Shown here: piece after piece, positions 12,143 through 23,339 of the stretch
Layout: the number at the start of each line of letters is the position of its first letter
How positions within the stretch are numbered: position 1 is the stretch's first letter
From: Lethocerus indicus
Taxonomy: Eukaryota; Arthropoda; Insecta; Hemiptera; Belostomatidae
DNA length: 64,000 bases
Assembly: GCA_019843655.1 (NCBI GenBank)
Contig: JACDQD010000011.1
Location: forward strand, 8,846,604 to 8,910,603
Direction: 5' to 3'
Program-made: the position numbers and the translations under genes
The notes under the pieces: model-generated
Seen by the model: only the letters and a program-made list of their open reading frames with translations
Told to the model about the DNA's origin: nothing
The model's database searches: none

Positions 12143-13634
12143 TTCCGGTTATTACGGCGGATAATTGGCCGTTTCCACCCCCTTGCGGCGTCTCCTCCAC
12201 TTCACAAAGTCCCCGCGGCTTCCCCTTAGTCGGCAAGTGGGCCTCCTCCAAACCAGTCCCATTGTCCGCCTGCCAACTCCAAGCCCCAACCGGTTCCGCG
12301 AAATTTCCGCGACCGTCGCTGAAATTTCCCCGAAAGCTATAATTATTTTAACCTTTTCGAGAGCCACACAGAAGAAAAAAGAATTTACTAAAAAATCTAG
12401 TACGAGATGGTCATAATTCTGAATCTCCCGTGATTTTAATTGAGAAGACGGCGCTTCAATACTAGGCCCGCACAACGCCCGCGTGTACCGGGACTGCATT
12501 AGAAGCGCCGTAATGTGCCCTGAGACGCGATTAGACCGAAATTTCTTTTGCATTTATTTGTAACTAACGGAGATTTTTCTGGTTCAATTAACTGTATGAA
12601 GTCAATTAAATTTTAACCTTTTTTTTATTTTGTACAATCAACACTGAAGTACAAATGCTGTATGTATTTTTTTTCACATGAATTTGGTGATAAAAGGAAC
12701 CACCCGAAGATGGCACTTTTGACACAATAACAATTACGATCTGAGGGCTAAGAAGATCTCTAGGCGTTTAAGCCGACGCGGGGGGGACTTCGTCGACAGT
12801 TGGTATGTTGAGGTCATGGTGGATTGTGTGGTTAGAAACATACCCGGGAGCATTAAGGATGGTACGAAGGACTTTTGACTGGAATCTCTGGATGCGAGTG
12901 ATGTTGGATTTCTTAAATCCTCGACCTCAACATGCCGACAGTCGAAGTCCCCCCCGCATCGGCTTAAACGACTAGAGATCTTCTTAGCCCTTAGACCGTA
13001 ATTGTTATTGTGTCAAAGTGCCATCATCGGGTGGTTTCTTTTATCACGATATGCATGTGAAAAAAATAATACAGACAGCATTTGTACTTATAACATTCAA
13101 TGTTGATTGTACAAAATAAAAAAAGGTTCAAAAAACGGGGCCCGAAACACGAGCCGAACCAGGGCAAAATAGGAAAAATGAATAATAAGACTAAATAAAC
13201 AGAAGGCCAACTTAATTGACTTCATACAGTTAATTGAACCAGAAAAATCTGCGTTAGTTACAAATAATTGCAAAAGAAATTTCGGTCCAATCGCGTCTCA
13301 GGGCACAAGTACCGATTGATTACGGCGCTTCTAATGCAGTCCCGGTACACGCGGGCGTTGTGCGGGCCTAGTATCTGAAGCGCCGTCTTCTCACGGGAGA
13401 TTCTGAATTTTGACCATCTCGTACTAGATTTTTTAGTAAATTCTTTTTTTCTGTTAAAGGATCTTCTAAAAGGTTAAAAAAAATAACTTTCGGGGAAATT
13501 TCAGCAACGGTCGCGGAAATTTCGTGGAAGTAGTTGGGGCCGGGAGTTGACAGGCGGACAATAGGACGCCCGCAGGAGGAGACGCCGCAAGCGGGTGGAA
13601 ACGGCCAATTATCCACCATAATAACCGGAAATTG
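12143..13634. repeat. 1.5-kb near-perfect palindrome
   Basis: The left arm (12,143-12,605) and right arm (13,204-13,634) are reverse complements with few differences. Both contain the ~70-nt dispersed hairpin. The inner part is a pair of jockey 3' ends in opposite orientation (12,612-12,905 minus, 12,910-13,132 plus). Both share one unusual deletion junction that joins the CCCCCCGC and GTCGAAG/GTCGACAG segments, so the arms arose by inverted duplication and not by two separate insertions. A transcript across it would fold into a long hairpin. Confidence 0.85.
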
Positions 13635-13722
13635 TTATTGTTCGGGTGGTTCCTTTAATCGCGAAATACATGAAAAAAAATACATTTTACATACATAATA
13701 ATACAAAAATAAAAAGGGTTAC

Positions 13723-14112
13723 CTTCCAGAGGGCGAGGCCGGTCCACTGAGCGGTCAGGAAGGTGGCCTGATAGGTACCGTTGGAAGACTCCTGAGGATT
13801 GAGAATCCTGAACCTAGCCTCGCGGACTGGCACTATGGCTATGTACTGCTGGTGGTGGCGGTGCTGCTGCGGCGACTGCGGCTGGCGCAGGGCGAATGTG
13901 TGCAGGCCGGCCGGCAGGGCGACTATGTTCGTGGTGAGGAGTATCGGCGTGAGTACGGCGGCGGCGACGGTAACGCAGCCGACGACGAGGGCGGCGATGA
14001 GGAGGCAGGCGAGCCGGCTGCGCCGCGGCCTCTTGGCCGGCCTGCGGCACTCCTCCTGCCCGACTATCCTGTACTGGAGGGAGGCCTCGCCCTCGCGCAC
14101 CGTCTTGTACAT
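13723..14112 (-). CDS. Type II membrane protein, first exon
   Basis: I do not recognise this protein. The exon encodes 130 residues from an ATG at 14,112 to a donor (AAG|GTAACC) at 13,722. A short cytoplasmic N-terminus ends in a basic cluster (residues 23-33, rich in Arg and Lys). One hydrophobic segment follows at about 34-57, then an outside part with a His/Gln-rich stretch (HRHHQQ) and the motif RILNPQESSNGTYQATF, which contains an N-glycosylation sequon (NGT). Basic residues before the single membrane span predict type II topology. The exon is strongly GC-rich against AT-rich surroundings. Later exons were not found and may lie left of the window, beyond a repeat-filled intron. The open antisense frames over this exon are composition artefacts. 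Confidence 0.6.
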
Positions 14113-14238
14113 TGCTCGCTAGCCGACGCCCAGCCCCATCACAAGAACGGCCCAACACCGAGCCAGTTCCGACCCCGACTGAGACCCGAGCCCCACACAA
14201 GCCCCGACCCCCCACCACCGCCCCCACCAAATACTCCC

Positions 14239-14248
14239 CTTTATATAC
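14239..14248 (-). promoter_or_regulatory. TATA box for the 14,112 gene
   Basis: The minus strand reads TATATAAAGG about 130 bp upstream of the ATG, in an otherwise C-rich promoter. The position fits a core promoter with a ~100-nt 5' UTR. Confidence 0.5.
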
Positions 14249-14330
14249 TCCCTCCCCTCCGACGCCGCTTTCTATTTAATTTACGCTAATTTGACATCTT
14301 TTTTTTTAACCTTTTTTATTTTTGTAGGTT

Positions 14331-14660
14331 CGTGATGTTTCTGTCTCCTCTCGCTGGTTTGGTCTTTTGCTATACTTTTACAGCAAAAGTACCAGAAAGT
14401 GACACCGCTACTAGCCGAAACCGGTCTAGCAAAAGACCAAACCGGCGAGAGGAGATAGAAACACACGAAATCTACGGTATTCCAACCCCTCGTAGACCAC
14501 AAAACAGGTATTTTAAAATGGTTTGAAGGACTTTAGATTGGAATCTCGGATACCCATATTTCAAATTCGGAATTTTTATTATTTTTTTTGTACATTTGGC
14601 CTTTGTAATTAAACGGAAGGAACAGATAAGCTTCGTTTAAAATATTTTTCTTGTCTGTAG
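14331..14660 (-). repeat. Family F element, inverted copy of 7.76-8.13 kb
   Basis: Reads in reverse almost base for base like 7,760-8,130, including the flanking ~140 bp. It differs mainly by loss of CGCCATCTTCAG within a short direct repeat. It ends at AAAACAGGTATT. The copy is itself a fold-back: GGTTTGGTCTTTTGC near its start pairs with GCAAAAGACCAAACC further on. Confidence 0.75.
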
Positions 14661-14830
14661 GTTCGTGATGTTTCTGTCTCCTCTCGCCGGTTTGGTCTTT
14701 TGCTAGACCGGTTTCGGCTGCTCGCCATCTTCAGTAGCGGTGTTAGTCACTGTTAGCACTTTGGATGTTTTTTGGGCATCCTCACTGCACTGTCACTTTC
14801 ACATGTACTGTAATGTTTGTCAGTATGTCA
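14656..14830 (+). repeat. Family F left arm
   Basis: Contains TGTTTCTGTCTCCTCTCGCC, the GACCGGTTTCGGCTGCTCGC core and CATCTTCAGTAGCGGTG, then GCATCCTCACTGCACTGTC, shared with the copies at 10,031, 15,934 and 60,274. Confidence 0.7.
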
Positions 14831-15046
14831 GTCGTTTATATATATGTGTTCTGTTATTGTTATTGGGGGTTATGTTTGTCTTCGTATTTTGTTAATCCGT
14901 TTTCTAAGTGTGAGTCAGATTGACGGAAGGGGATGGTGTGATCCTTAATTAGCATCGCATTCCCTGCAAAAACACCTCTCCCTCATAGAAACTTGGTCAA
15001 CACGAGTAAAAACGCAACTACTGAAATACGTGTTGCGCAGCGAAAG

Positions 15047-15920
15047 GGTTAAGGATGGTACGAAGGACTTTTGACTGGAATCTGGACAGTTGCTGTTGCA
15101 ATTACTGTTGTGTGCGGAATTCCAGGAGTTCCAGGAATTTAAAAAGGGGGAGTTATCTTACCTAGATCTAGACCCGGTGCAAACTGTGGAGGGTGAAGGT
15201 GAATAGCTCTAAGTCTACTCACGTCACCTTCACACTAGGGCGACAGCCTTACCCTCCTGTTCTGTTCAACAGTGCTCCTATTCCCATCCAACAGCAGGCT
15301 CCCTACCTGCGACTCTACATAGACAAAAGGCTCACGTGGAACACCCATACTCGACTCAAAAGAACAGACCTCAACCGCAAATTTGGAAACTTGGTCCATG
15401 AAAATGGAGGATTAAGTTCAATCGCCAAAAAAGTTTTCACGTTCCTTTTACTTTGAGGATAGCGACTTGTCCTCCCGTTTTCCTGAACCGGTCCCAACTT
15501 CCTATTGAAAATCGAGTGCGGTACCTGGGACTACTCTTAGACAGAAGACTGACATGGAACCCGCATACAAGACTGAAATGTTACAGAAACGAAACGACGC
15601 TACAAATTACTACTAAGACTACAGATCAAAACTATCACTCTCGAACAAACTATTAATTTACAACTGCGTACTGAAACCTATCTGGGCCTACGGAATCGAA
15701 CTGTGGGGATCCACCGAGCCGTCTAATTCTTATAGACTCTAATCCTGGCAAACCGTAATCCTTCGAAAAATTACCAATGCCCCACCATATATCTCTAACG
15801 GAATAATTCACAACGACCTAAAAGTCCCATTCGTTAGAGAATTAGCAGCTTCCCGGTACAAATCCTTCCATTACAAATTATCCCTTCAATTATTAACACC
15901 TTCATTTTTAAGACCCAGAT
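15047..15920 (+). mobile_element. Nested jockey fragments, diverged subfamily
   Basis: Three pieces. A minus-strand snippet starts at TTAAGGATGGTACGAAGG (15,047-15,095). A plus-strand piece at 15,175-15,425 encodes VNSSKSTHVTF, then YLRLYIDKRLTWNTHTRLKR. A second plus-strand piece at 15,455-15,920 encodes YLGLLLDRRLTWNPHTRLK, WAYGIELWGSTEPSN and ITNAPPYISNGIIHNDLKV. The last is a different subfamily from the NAPWYVSN copies. Frames are interrupted. Confidence 0.75.
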
Positions 15921-15933
15921 ATGAAAGCAAAAC

Positions 15934-16090
15934 TGTAGATTTCGTGTGTTTCTGTCTCCTCTCGCTGGTTCGGTCTTTTGCTAGACCGGTTTCGGCCGCT
16001 CGCCATTCTCAGTAGCATTGTTAGTCACTTTGGATGTTATTTGGCCTCCTCACTGCACTGTCACTTTCACTACGACATGAAATCTACGGT
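15934..16090 (+). repeat. Family F left arm before satellite block 2
   Basis: Starts inside the arm at GTAGATTTCGTGTGTTTCTG and runs through GACCGGTTTCGGCCGCTCGC to CTCCTCACTGCACTGTC. As at 10 kb, it lies about 150-200 bp before the satellite. Confidence 0.7.
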
Positions 16091-16225
16091 AAACATTAAT
16101 AACATAAAAATCATATCATTTCGTTATTTAAGTTCAGATTGGTTTAATAACATTGAATTTTCGGACACCCCCCACACAGGATCCAAGTGGTCAAAGTACC
16201 GCGATTGCACTGTCATTGTTTTACA

Positions 16226-16550
16226 ATAGCGCCCCCCTGAGGGTGGTGCGGAAATGTACTTAACTAAAGTTCGTTGTGTACACTTGCAACGATAAACTAG
16301 CGCCCCTGAGGGTGGTGCGGAAATGTACTTAACTAAAGTTCGTTGTGTACACTTGCACCGATAAACTAGCGCCCCTTGAGGGTGATGCGGAAATGTACTT
16401 AACTAAAGTTCGTTGGGTACACTTGCACCGATAAACTAGCGCCCCTGAGGGTGGTGCGGAAATGTACTTAACTAAAGTTCGTTGGGTACACTTGCAACGA
16501 TAAACTAGCGCCCCCTGAGGGTGGTGCGGAAATGTACTTAACTACAGTTC
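16226..16550 (+). repeat. 70-bp satellite, block 2 (about 5 units)
   Basis: Same ~70-bp unit and orientation as block 1. It is followed, as in block 1, by an AT-rich piece starting AGAAATTCTTTTGCTTTGC (block 1: AGATATTCTTTTGATTTGC) and then by the dispersed hairpin. Confidence 0.9.
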
Positions 16551-16727
16551 GTAGAGGTTCGAATACCGGCGGTGGACCAGAAATTCTTTTGCTTTGCAAA
16601 AATAATTGAAATTTGACAATCTTTTATTTTTAATTAACTTACTTTTTTGTGCCGGTATGAAATATTAATTATAATCATTATAATAATTATAATGTTGCGG
16701 CTCCGAATAAATATAATACAATTTCGA

Positions 16728-16805
16728 ATTCATTACGGCGCTTCAGATGCAGTCCCGGCACGCTTGAGTGTCGTGCGAGTTTAGCATCAGAAGCGCCGTC
16801 GGCAT
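16728..16805 (+). repeat. Dispersed ~70-nt hairpin, copy 4
   Basis: The best-paired copy: GGCGCTTC...GATGCAGTCCCGGCACGC on the left pairs with GTGTCGTGCGAGTTTAGCATC...GAAGCGCC on the right around a 4-5 nt loop. Confidence 0.7.
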
Positions 16806-16899
16806 TAAATTGAAAGAGCTGCATTGGAGTTACTGCTAATGCCGTATAAATGTCAAATAGAACTTTATTTAATGGCGAAACGCAGTAGCACATCATAAA

Positions 16900-18455
16900 T
16901 ATTAAATTGCGAAGATCAATAAATAAAAATTCGTACCGGTGACCAACCTACCCTATCTACGGCCAGTGGTTATGACCAAGGCAAAAGGTGATATGTCAGC
17001 GCCACATGGTCTTTCCACGCCACAACAGAGTTAAAATATATTAATTTTAGCTAATGATAATTTGACTAGCTCTGTTTTAAATATGAAATGATGAACGAAA
17101 ATATAAGGTCTGCTAACTATTAACCGTTCAGAGTTTACTGATGGAGCAATTAAAAAAAAAAACAAGAGTTCGCAACATTCAAAGAATGTTGAATGTTCTC
17201 TTTGAACGTTCTGTTTAACGCTCTGTCAGAAACAAGCCCCCCTCCCCCGACCACTCGCCAACGTCTTTTTGATACTTTTACAGGTTTCCCCTTTTTATGC
17301 TCTTTTCAGTTTAATCTGCGAATTTGAGTGGCTCTGCGTTATATTATTACTGCCAGCCCAATTACTTTCGTTCAACAGAAACTCTTCAAATATATAAACA
17401 GAACTTTAAACATAAATCGTAAATAACAACGAGTAAGGTGTTTTCAGCCCGGTCAATCCCTGACAATATAGTGATCCTTGTTGCCCGAATCCAGTTCGAC
17501 GATTTTATTAATTTTTATAAATATTCCGCGATAATTTTGAACATTGGAAAATTAGCATTATTCATATAACAAGTAAGGGAATTTGTTTAAAATTCTAACT
17601 GAAGGGAAAATTCTCGGTGATTAACCGTACTTTTCGATTATAATCCGATCTTAAAAACTACGGAAAAATTCAATGGATTATAAAAATTGTTGATTGGTTA
17701 AGCACAAGGAGGGATTCACCCCACCCCCGACACGCCCGCGCCCTTCCTTCAGTTTCACATTTTCATAATTCCATCTTGAATATACCGGAGCTAGTCAGCT
17801 CTCGTACGGTTAATTAGGTCAAGTTTGTAATCGAGGAAAATTCATACTTATACATATATAATGAGTCAGCGATAGGGGAACTTGAAGGGTTTCTTTTTTA
17901 ACAGCGATCCACTGTCCCTGGACAAGTGGATTGTTTTCATCCACCCTCAGTAGACAACGCAATAGAGGAGGAGGATTTTACTCGGGCAAGAATGAACCCA
18001 CGATGAGTAAAAAAATTCAAACCTTAATCATAATTTGTCTTAATTTAATTTTGACGGGAAGTTCGATTCTCTCCCGTCGCGGACAATTCGCCCCAATTAC
18101 GAATTTCAACCCTCGTCCAAACCTTTGCCAGCGCTAATTTCAGCGAGCCCCGCCGCCCGGAGGCAAAAAGGAAAATGAAAATTTATTTCTAAACGTGGTC
18201 TATAAAACGGCGTTCGGGCCGGGGCGCAAAGTAAATATAACGCAGCTCCGCATCTGCCTAATTGCCGTCCTAATTAGTTCCGTGTTTGCACAGAAGGCCA
18301 CTCACTTTGTACCGACGAGCGGGACTCACTTAAAACCGCTCCAACTTTGCGATTAGTCCTAGATTTTCTGTTCCCAACTCGCCTATTTGGTCCCAGTACG
18401 GTGGCTTCTCGTCTTCAGTAGTACTCCCTTAGTAATACACAAAAATATTTGGCGT
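16900..18455. other. Intergenic DNA, no gene seen
   Basis: Mostly AT-rich. A 45-residue frame at 18,003-18,137 begins like a signal peptide, but I found nothing else to support it. A short piece near 18,390-18,425 resembles a diverged family F core. Confidence 0.35.
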
Positions 18456-18460
18456 CAAAT

Positions 18461-18540
18461 AAATTTGAATTTTTTTGAATTTATTTGAATTTATTTGAAT
18501 TTATTTGAATTTATTTGTATTTATATGAATTTATTTGAAT
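18461..18540 (+). repeat. 10-bp minisatellite TTATTTGAAT
   Basis: Eight or so head-to-tail copies of TTATTTGAAT, imperfect at the left edge and with single-base variants in units 5 and 6. Confidence 0.9.
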
Positions 18541-18544
18541 TTTA

Positions 18545-21500
18545 AAAAGATTATAGCATTGCTTAGCAGTAATGTTTCAACAATATTGGCCATTATTGAA
18601 ACTATAATTTATATATATTATATATAATGATACTATAATTTATATATATCAGATTAATTTATATCCTGTTTCTAGAGAAACAGCAATTACTTATTTTTTC
18701 ATTTAAATTATCAAATAATTTTCCATTGGAAAAAGTGATTTTTCTCATATTTCATCTGTTTTTGTTTCTTGTTATACTGTGCAAATAGGTTGCTTTGATC
18801 TGTTATGTGCTCCATATTTCATATGGCTTGAAAAATTGACACTATGAAATCTTATTTACAGTTTCGAAACAATTATTTAAATAGAATTTTTTTAGAATTA
18901 TTTTTTGAAGGTTAAATTAGATAATATAGTTATAACTCCAGATATAAAATGTACATACAATGTGAAGCAACAAATATTTTCCTACCATATTAACTAATTT
19001 TTTTATAGTGAGAACTTTATTTAAAATACGATGTATTTTAATACAAAATGATTTCCCACATGTAACAGTGATAGGGGTACTACTTAAATTATAGATATAA
19101 AACAAACATTTCAGAGATTTCACTAGTATATATTTGGAATGAGCTAATGTGCCCATGCCAACAGAACAATATGTCATATTTTTATTTTCTATTATATTTT
19201 ATTTTCTCATTTTGTATTAAGTGTTTCACATTTGTTAAAAAGAACAAAATATAATATCCTGTTAGGCATTAAACAAAAATAAAAAGGAATAAAATTAATA
19301 CAATAACAACAAATGAATATAATTCATACTGGAACTGGAAAAGGAACATTATACAGCAACTATAAAACTGTTGTATCTCTGTATTATATTAAAAATTCAT
19401 ATAAAGACACAATGCGCCATATATTAATTACATATACATATAATAATTATAAAATATAACATCATAATGTATAATATAATTATTATATATTAAATGATAT
19501 ACTCCACCATAATTTAATAACAAAAATAATGCTAAGATATGCATTATTTGCCACTACACATTCTCTTTGGTTAAAATCACATTTATAATCCAGTGTTATG
19601 TTAAGTGTTATAATGTAAATAAATCAGTTTTTTGTTGTAATGAATTTCTAGCACACGACTACGGTGGTGAACTATTCTAAGAAACTGTTAAGGCTGCAAA
19701 AAGTTTAAACATTAATGCTTATATTAAGGCAGTCCCCAAAAATACAAAATATTCCCAAAAGTCCTTTTATTGTCGATCGAGTAACATAGAATTAACATTG
19801 CAATATTTTAAAATATTCACAATTAAAATAATGGACGATGGAAAATATTACACAATTTCCGACACTCCAGTCAGAACACAGGGAATCCTGAATACATCAC
19901 ATATAGATTACTCTTGCCACGAATGCAACATCCAAATTGAGAAAAAATATACAACTTCAAACACTTAATATTTAACTAACGAACATCTAATGAGAAATAT
20001 ATCAATATAATTAAACCACTTAAAAATTAATTGCATCATCTGTTATATTAAATAATAAGTGATAGAGAGTGTGTAGTAGTCCAAGAGGGAAGAAAATGAC
20101 TAGCAATAAAGATTAATACAATAATGCTAAAAATAATTTTCAGGTTTAATCTATCTCACTAAAATATATAATTCCAATAAAATATACAACAAAATAATAA
20201 CAGAGCTTTGTTCGCATAGGCCTCTTTTAGAGGAGGCTACTTTAAGATACCATTTGATACAATTATTTATGGTGGGTAAAAAACTGATTAACGGAAGCCC
20301 AAACCTACTGGGTATTTGTACGACAATAATAGAAATAATAATTCTAAAACCATTACACTTATTTAATCCCTCGAGAACTTCTGTAAACAAAAATTAAGAT
20401 TTAACAATTGGAATGATATGTTATTCAAACTAGTAATTATTTAAAAATTTGTAAATAAAGATATGTATTTACACAATGGGCAAACACTTTACATCCATAC
20501 ATGCCTATATTAGCATTTCAGCTAAAGAAAACAATGTTATACTTACATTCACGAATAAAAAAATTACTTTCCTAATTAAGAAACATAATACAAACAGACT
20601 TTCTTTATATTAAATATAACCAGAGAGAAAGCCTTTGAATATATATAATTATTTCATAACTGTGGAATCACTGCAAAAAAAAATTTGATAGGAATAATTT
20701 TAGATTACAAAAAATTAAACTGCTTGAAAGAACATATAATATTTCAAATTTCTCCTACATACCATTTCACTGGAAATTGAACTAATCCAAAGTAGTTTAA
20801 AAAATTGTATGTGTGACAGAGGGTTTATACCACTGGATGTTAGTTTACTGCAGTGACAATTTGTGTGAAGAGTTTTACCCAGAATACAATTTTTGAAAAA
20901 AGGGATCTGCAAAACAATAAAAATAGTTAGGTAACTAAATACCAACATAGAAATATCATATAAATTATAGGTGCATTGAACATCAGCATTCTTTTATTCT
21001 CACAAAGCCATATATGAGCGACAACAAAAGCTTATACGTCACTATAATATAACATAATATACAGAATTTTATACCTAATCACGATTGCTCATTTCAAATA
21101 TGCTATAACAATAAAAGGACCTCAATGCTTAAACTACAGATGAGCCTTTTGTTGAGACAAATGTGTGTATTAAAATTAAATAAATCAAAATGAAATGGAG
21201 AATTCCCCATTATAAGTATTATTAATCACAAAGTGCAAAAATTCTGTATATCAGTTTTGTTACCTCATGCCTCAGAGCCGACTAATTATAGTTCAATTTC
21301 TCAAGGGAGCTAAATGAGATTAGGATTCCTTTTCATTGCAAGATGGACAATTATTGTGATAAAAGATAGTGGTAATATCACTGAAACATTTAGGTGCAAT
21401 TGTGATGTACACAGTGGAGCTGTCAACAATGTTGCAAATATGGTATTACCTGCTTGGGTTTAAAATAAATTCTTGTAGCTGAATTTAAATCGGATTTTCC

Positions 21501-21759
21501 ATTTTCTTTCTTCATTAGAAAGACAAGGAAGAAAGTCTAAGAAAAATATACTTGGTGCATTATTAGTAATATCAAATAAAGAATCAATAACAAGCTAACA
21601 ATAGCATACCAATCAAAAAGCAATAAACAGTAAGTAAACATTTTTCAAGCATAAAAAAAGAATTAAATTGAAATATATATTCTTCAAACTTCATTAACAT
21701 CCACAGAGGAATGTAAAACACAATGATCCAATACATTGCCTACATGTTTCTCTACATTT

Positions 21760-21809
<50 letters not shown>

Positions 21810-22500
21810 TAATTCAAATAGGTTAGATTGAATAAACAAAAATTTAGAAAAATGTAGTAAGCCAATTTTAGCTCATCACTGAAAATAATCAGGGAAAATG
21901 ATGAAAATATTTAAATTTTCAATTAAATTGAGCTGTCAGAATCAAACCCTGGTTAAGGCTATGGTAGTTCTCACTGCTAGGAACAACTTTCAATTAAGTG
22001 CATATTTGAATTTTGAAAACAGTGGATTTCAATTAAATTTAGACACCTCGCGTGACAAAAATATCGTTTAGTTGAGGGAATAAGATAGAGAAAACGAATT
22101 GCCCATTCAAAAAACACAATTTGGAACCTCAATTGTATATTTTACTAAGGGGCATGATTGCGTCAACTAACCCTTAGCACTTGGAGGACTCCCTAGACTA
22201 CTGTTAATACAGTCATTGTGTTGAATTCGAACCTGTACAGAACAGAGTTTTTACTTGTAAAAAGGTAAAATTCCTCCCTTTCAAAACATTCGGTGAGTGC
22301 AAATCTAATAGTGTAATTTTACTACAGCGTACTAAAAAGCAATTCTGAATTGCACCACTCGGGACAGTTGGGACAGAACTTTTGCACTTATCAAATTGAA
22401 ACTATCAGTCTGTTTTTTTTTTAATCGTAACGAATCAATTAAAGTACCTGCTCGAAGCGAAAACGACAATAGATAATATTTAACGGTAAAAAGGACTGGC
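18545..22500. other. 4-kb AT-rich block, no gene seen
   Basis: Much lower GC than the flanks, free of the jockey and family F repeats seen elsewhere, and without coding signals. It lies directly downstream of the minus-strand terminal exon at 22,511, so part of it could be 3' UTR. A (TA)n run lies at 21,762-21,806. Confidence 0.5.
21762..21806. repeat. (TA)n microsatellite
   Basis: Uninterrupted TA dinucleotides over about 45 bp. Confidence 0.95.
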
Positions 22501-22510
22501 GTACTGGGCC

Positions 22511-22922
22511 TCAGACGGGGGTGCCGAAGCTGGCGTCGCCGAAGCCGTCGACGTAGTTGTTGGCGACCATCTCCGGGTGGAAGAGCTGGGGCCGGTCGGC
22601 GTTCTTCTGCGGCTCGTTGTTCCGGTTGACGATGGTGATCTGGGGCGAGTCGAGGGCTATGCTGGCGGCGGCCCTGCGCACCTCGGACGGCTCCGCGGAG
22701 TCCGCCTCCTTCCAGACCCCGCTCGGCGTGAGCGAGCGGAACAGCTTCTGGAGCGTGGTCACGCCTATGTGGAGCGGGCTTGCGGGGCCGCCGCTACCCG
22801 ACCAATCCTTGCTCTCCTGTGGCGAAGTACCGTTCGACTCGGTCGTCGTCTTACCGTTCGTCGTCTCTGCCGGACCCTCCGAGATGCGGGGACTGCTCGT
22901 GTAACTCTCTTCGGACGGCTCC
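22511..22922 (-). CDS. Terminal exon of an unrecognised gene
   Basis: A minus-strand open exon with a good acceptor (TTTTACTCAG|G) at 22,923-22,932 and a TGA stop at 22,511-22,513. It encodes about 137 residues. The first part is Ser/Thr/Glu/Pro-rich and probably disordered. A more structured-looking stretch follows (PLHIGVTTLQKLFRSLTPSG), and the tail ends NNYVDGFGDASFGTPV. GC is far higher than in the flanks, which supports coding. I do not recognise the family. The exon before it was not found; the intervening DNA holds a jockey insertion (22,975-23,300), so the upstream exons are probably further right or in the unannotated 23.3-25.5 kb stretch. A frame on the opposite strand (22,557-22,904) is a shadow. 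Confidence 0.6.
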
Positions 22923-22974
22923 CTGAGTAAAATGAAATAAAGTCCATACTCGGTTCCATAATGTCCGAAAAAAG

Positions 22975-23300
22975 AATTTCGTACAATCAACACCGAATGT
23001 TATAAGTACAAATGCTGTCTGTATTTTTTTGGACTGAGGCCTGAGAAGATCTCTAGGCCAGCGGCGTTTAAGCCGACGCGGGGGGATAATGGATGGGCAC
23101 CAGAGGAAAGGAACTGAACGAGTTGATTAGGATGAGGAGAAAGGCGGGAGTGGAACTTCAGGAACCGGGATTTTGCGACTTCGTCGACTGTCGGTATGTT
23201 GAGGTCATGGTGGATTGTCTGGTTAGAAACATACCGGGGAGCATTAAGGACGGTACGAAGGACTTTTGACTGGAATCTCTGGATGCGGGCGAAAAAGAAA
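22975..23300 (-). mobile_element. Jockey-type LINE 3' end, internally deleted
   Basis: The tail GTACAATCAACACCGAATGT is followed by TGTCTGTATTTTTTTGGACT, a deletion junction shared exactly with the copy at 28,315. The ORF2 C-terminal region follows in reverse ([18 protein letters not shown] segment). Confidence 0.85.
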
Positions 23301-23339
23301 AAAGAATTAAACTGCGCTTATTAGAAGAAACTGTACAAA

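Noticed and set aside
13799..14289. Plus-strand frames opposite the membrane-protein exon
   Set aside because: GC-rich shadows; the minus-strand frame has the membrane span, a donor site and a TATA box.
18003..18137. 45-residue frame with a signal-peptide-like start (MSKKIQTLIIICLNLILTGS)
   Set aside because: Very short, no conserved mature part recognised, no clear promoter or splice signals; could be real but cannot be supported.
22557..22904. Plus-strand frames over the 22.5-kb exon
   Set aside because: Antisense shadows of a GC-rich exon that has a good acceptor and stop on the minus strand.
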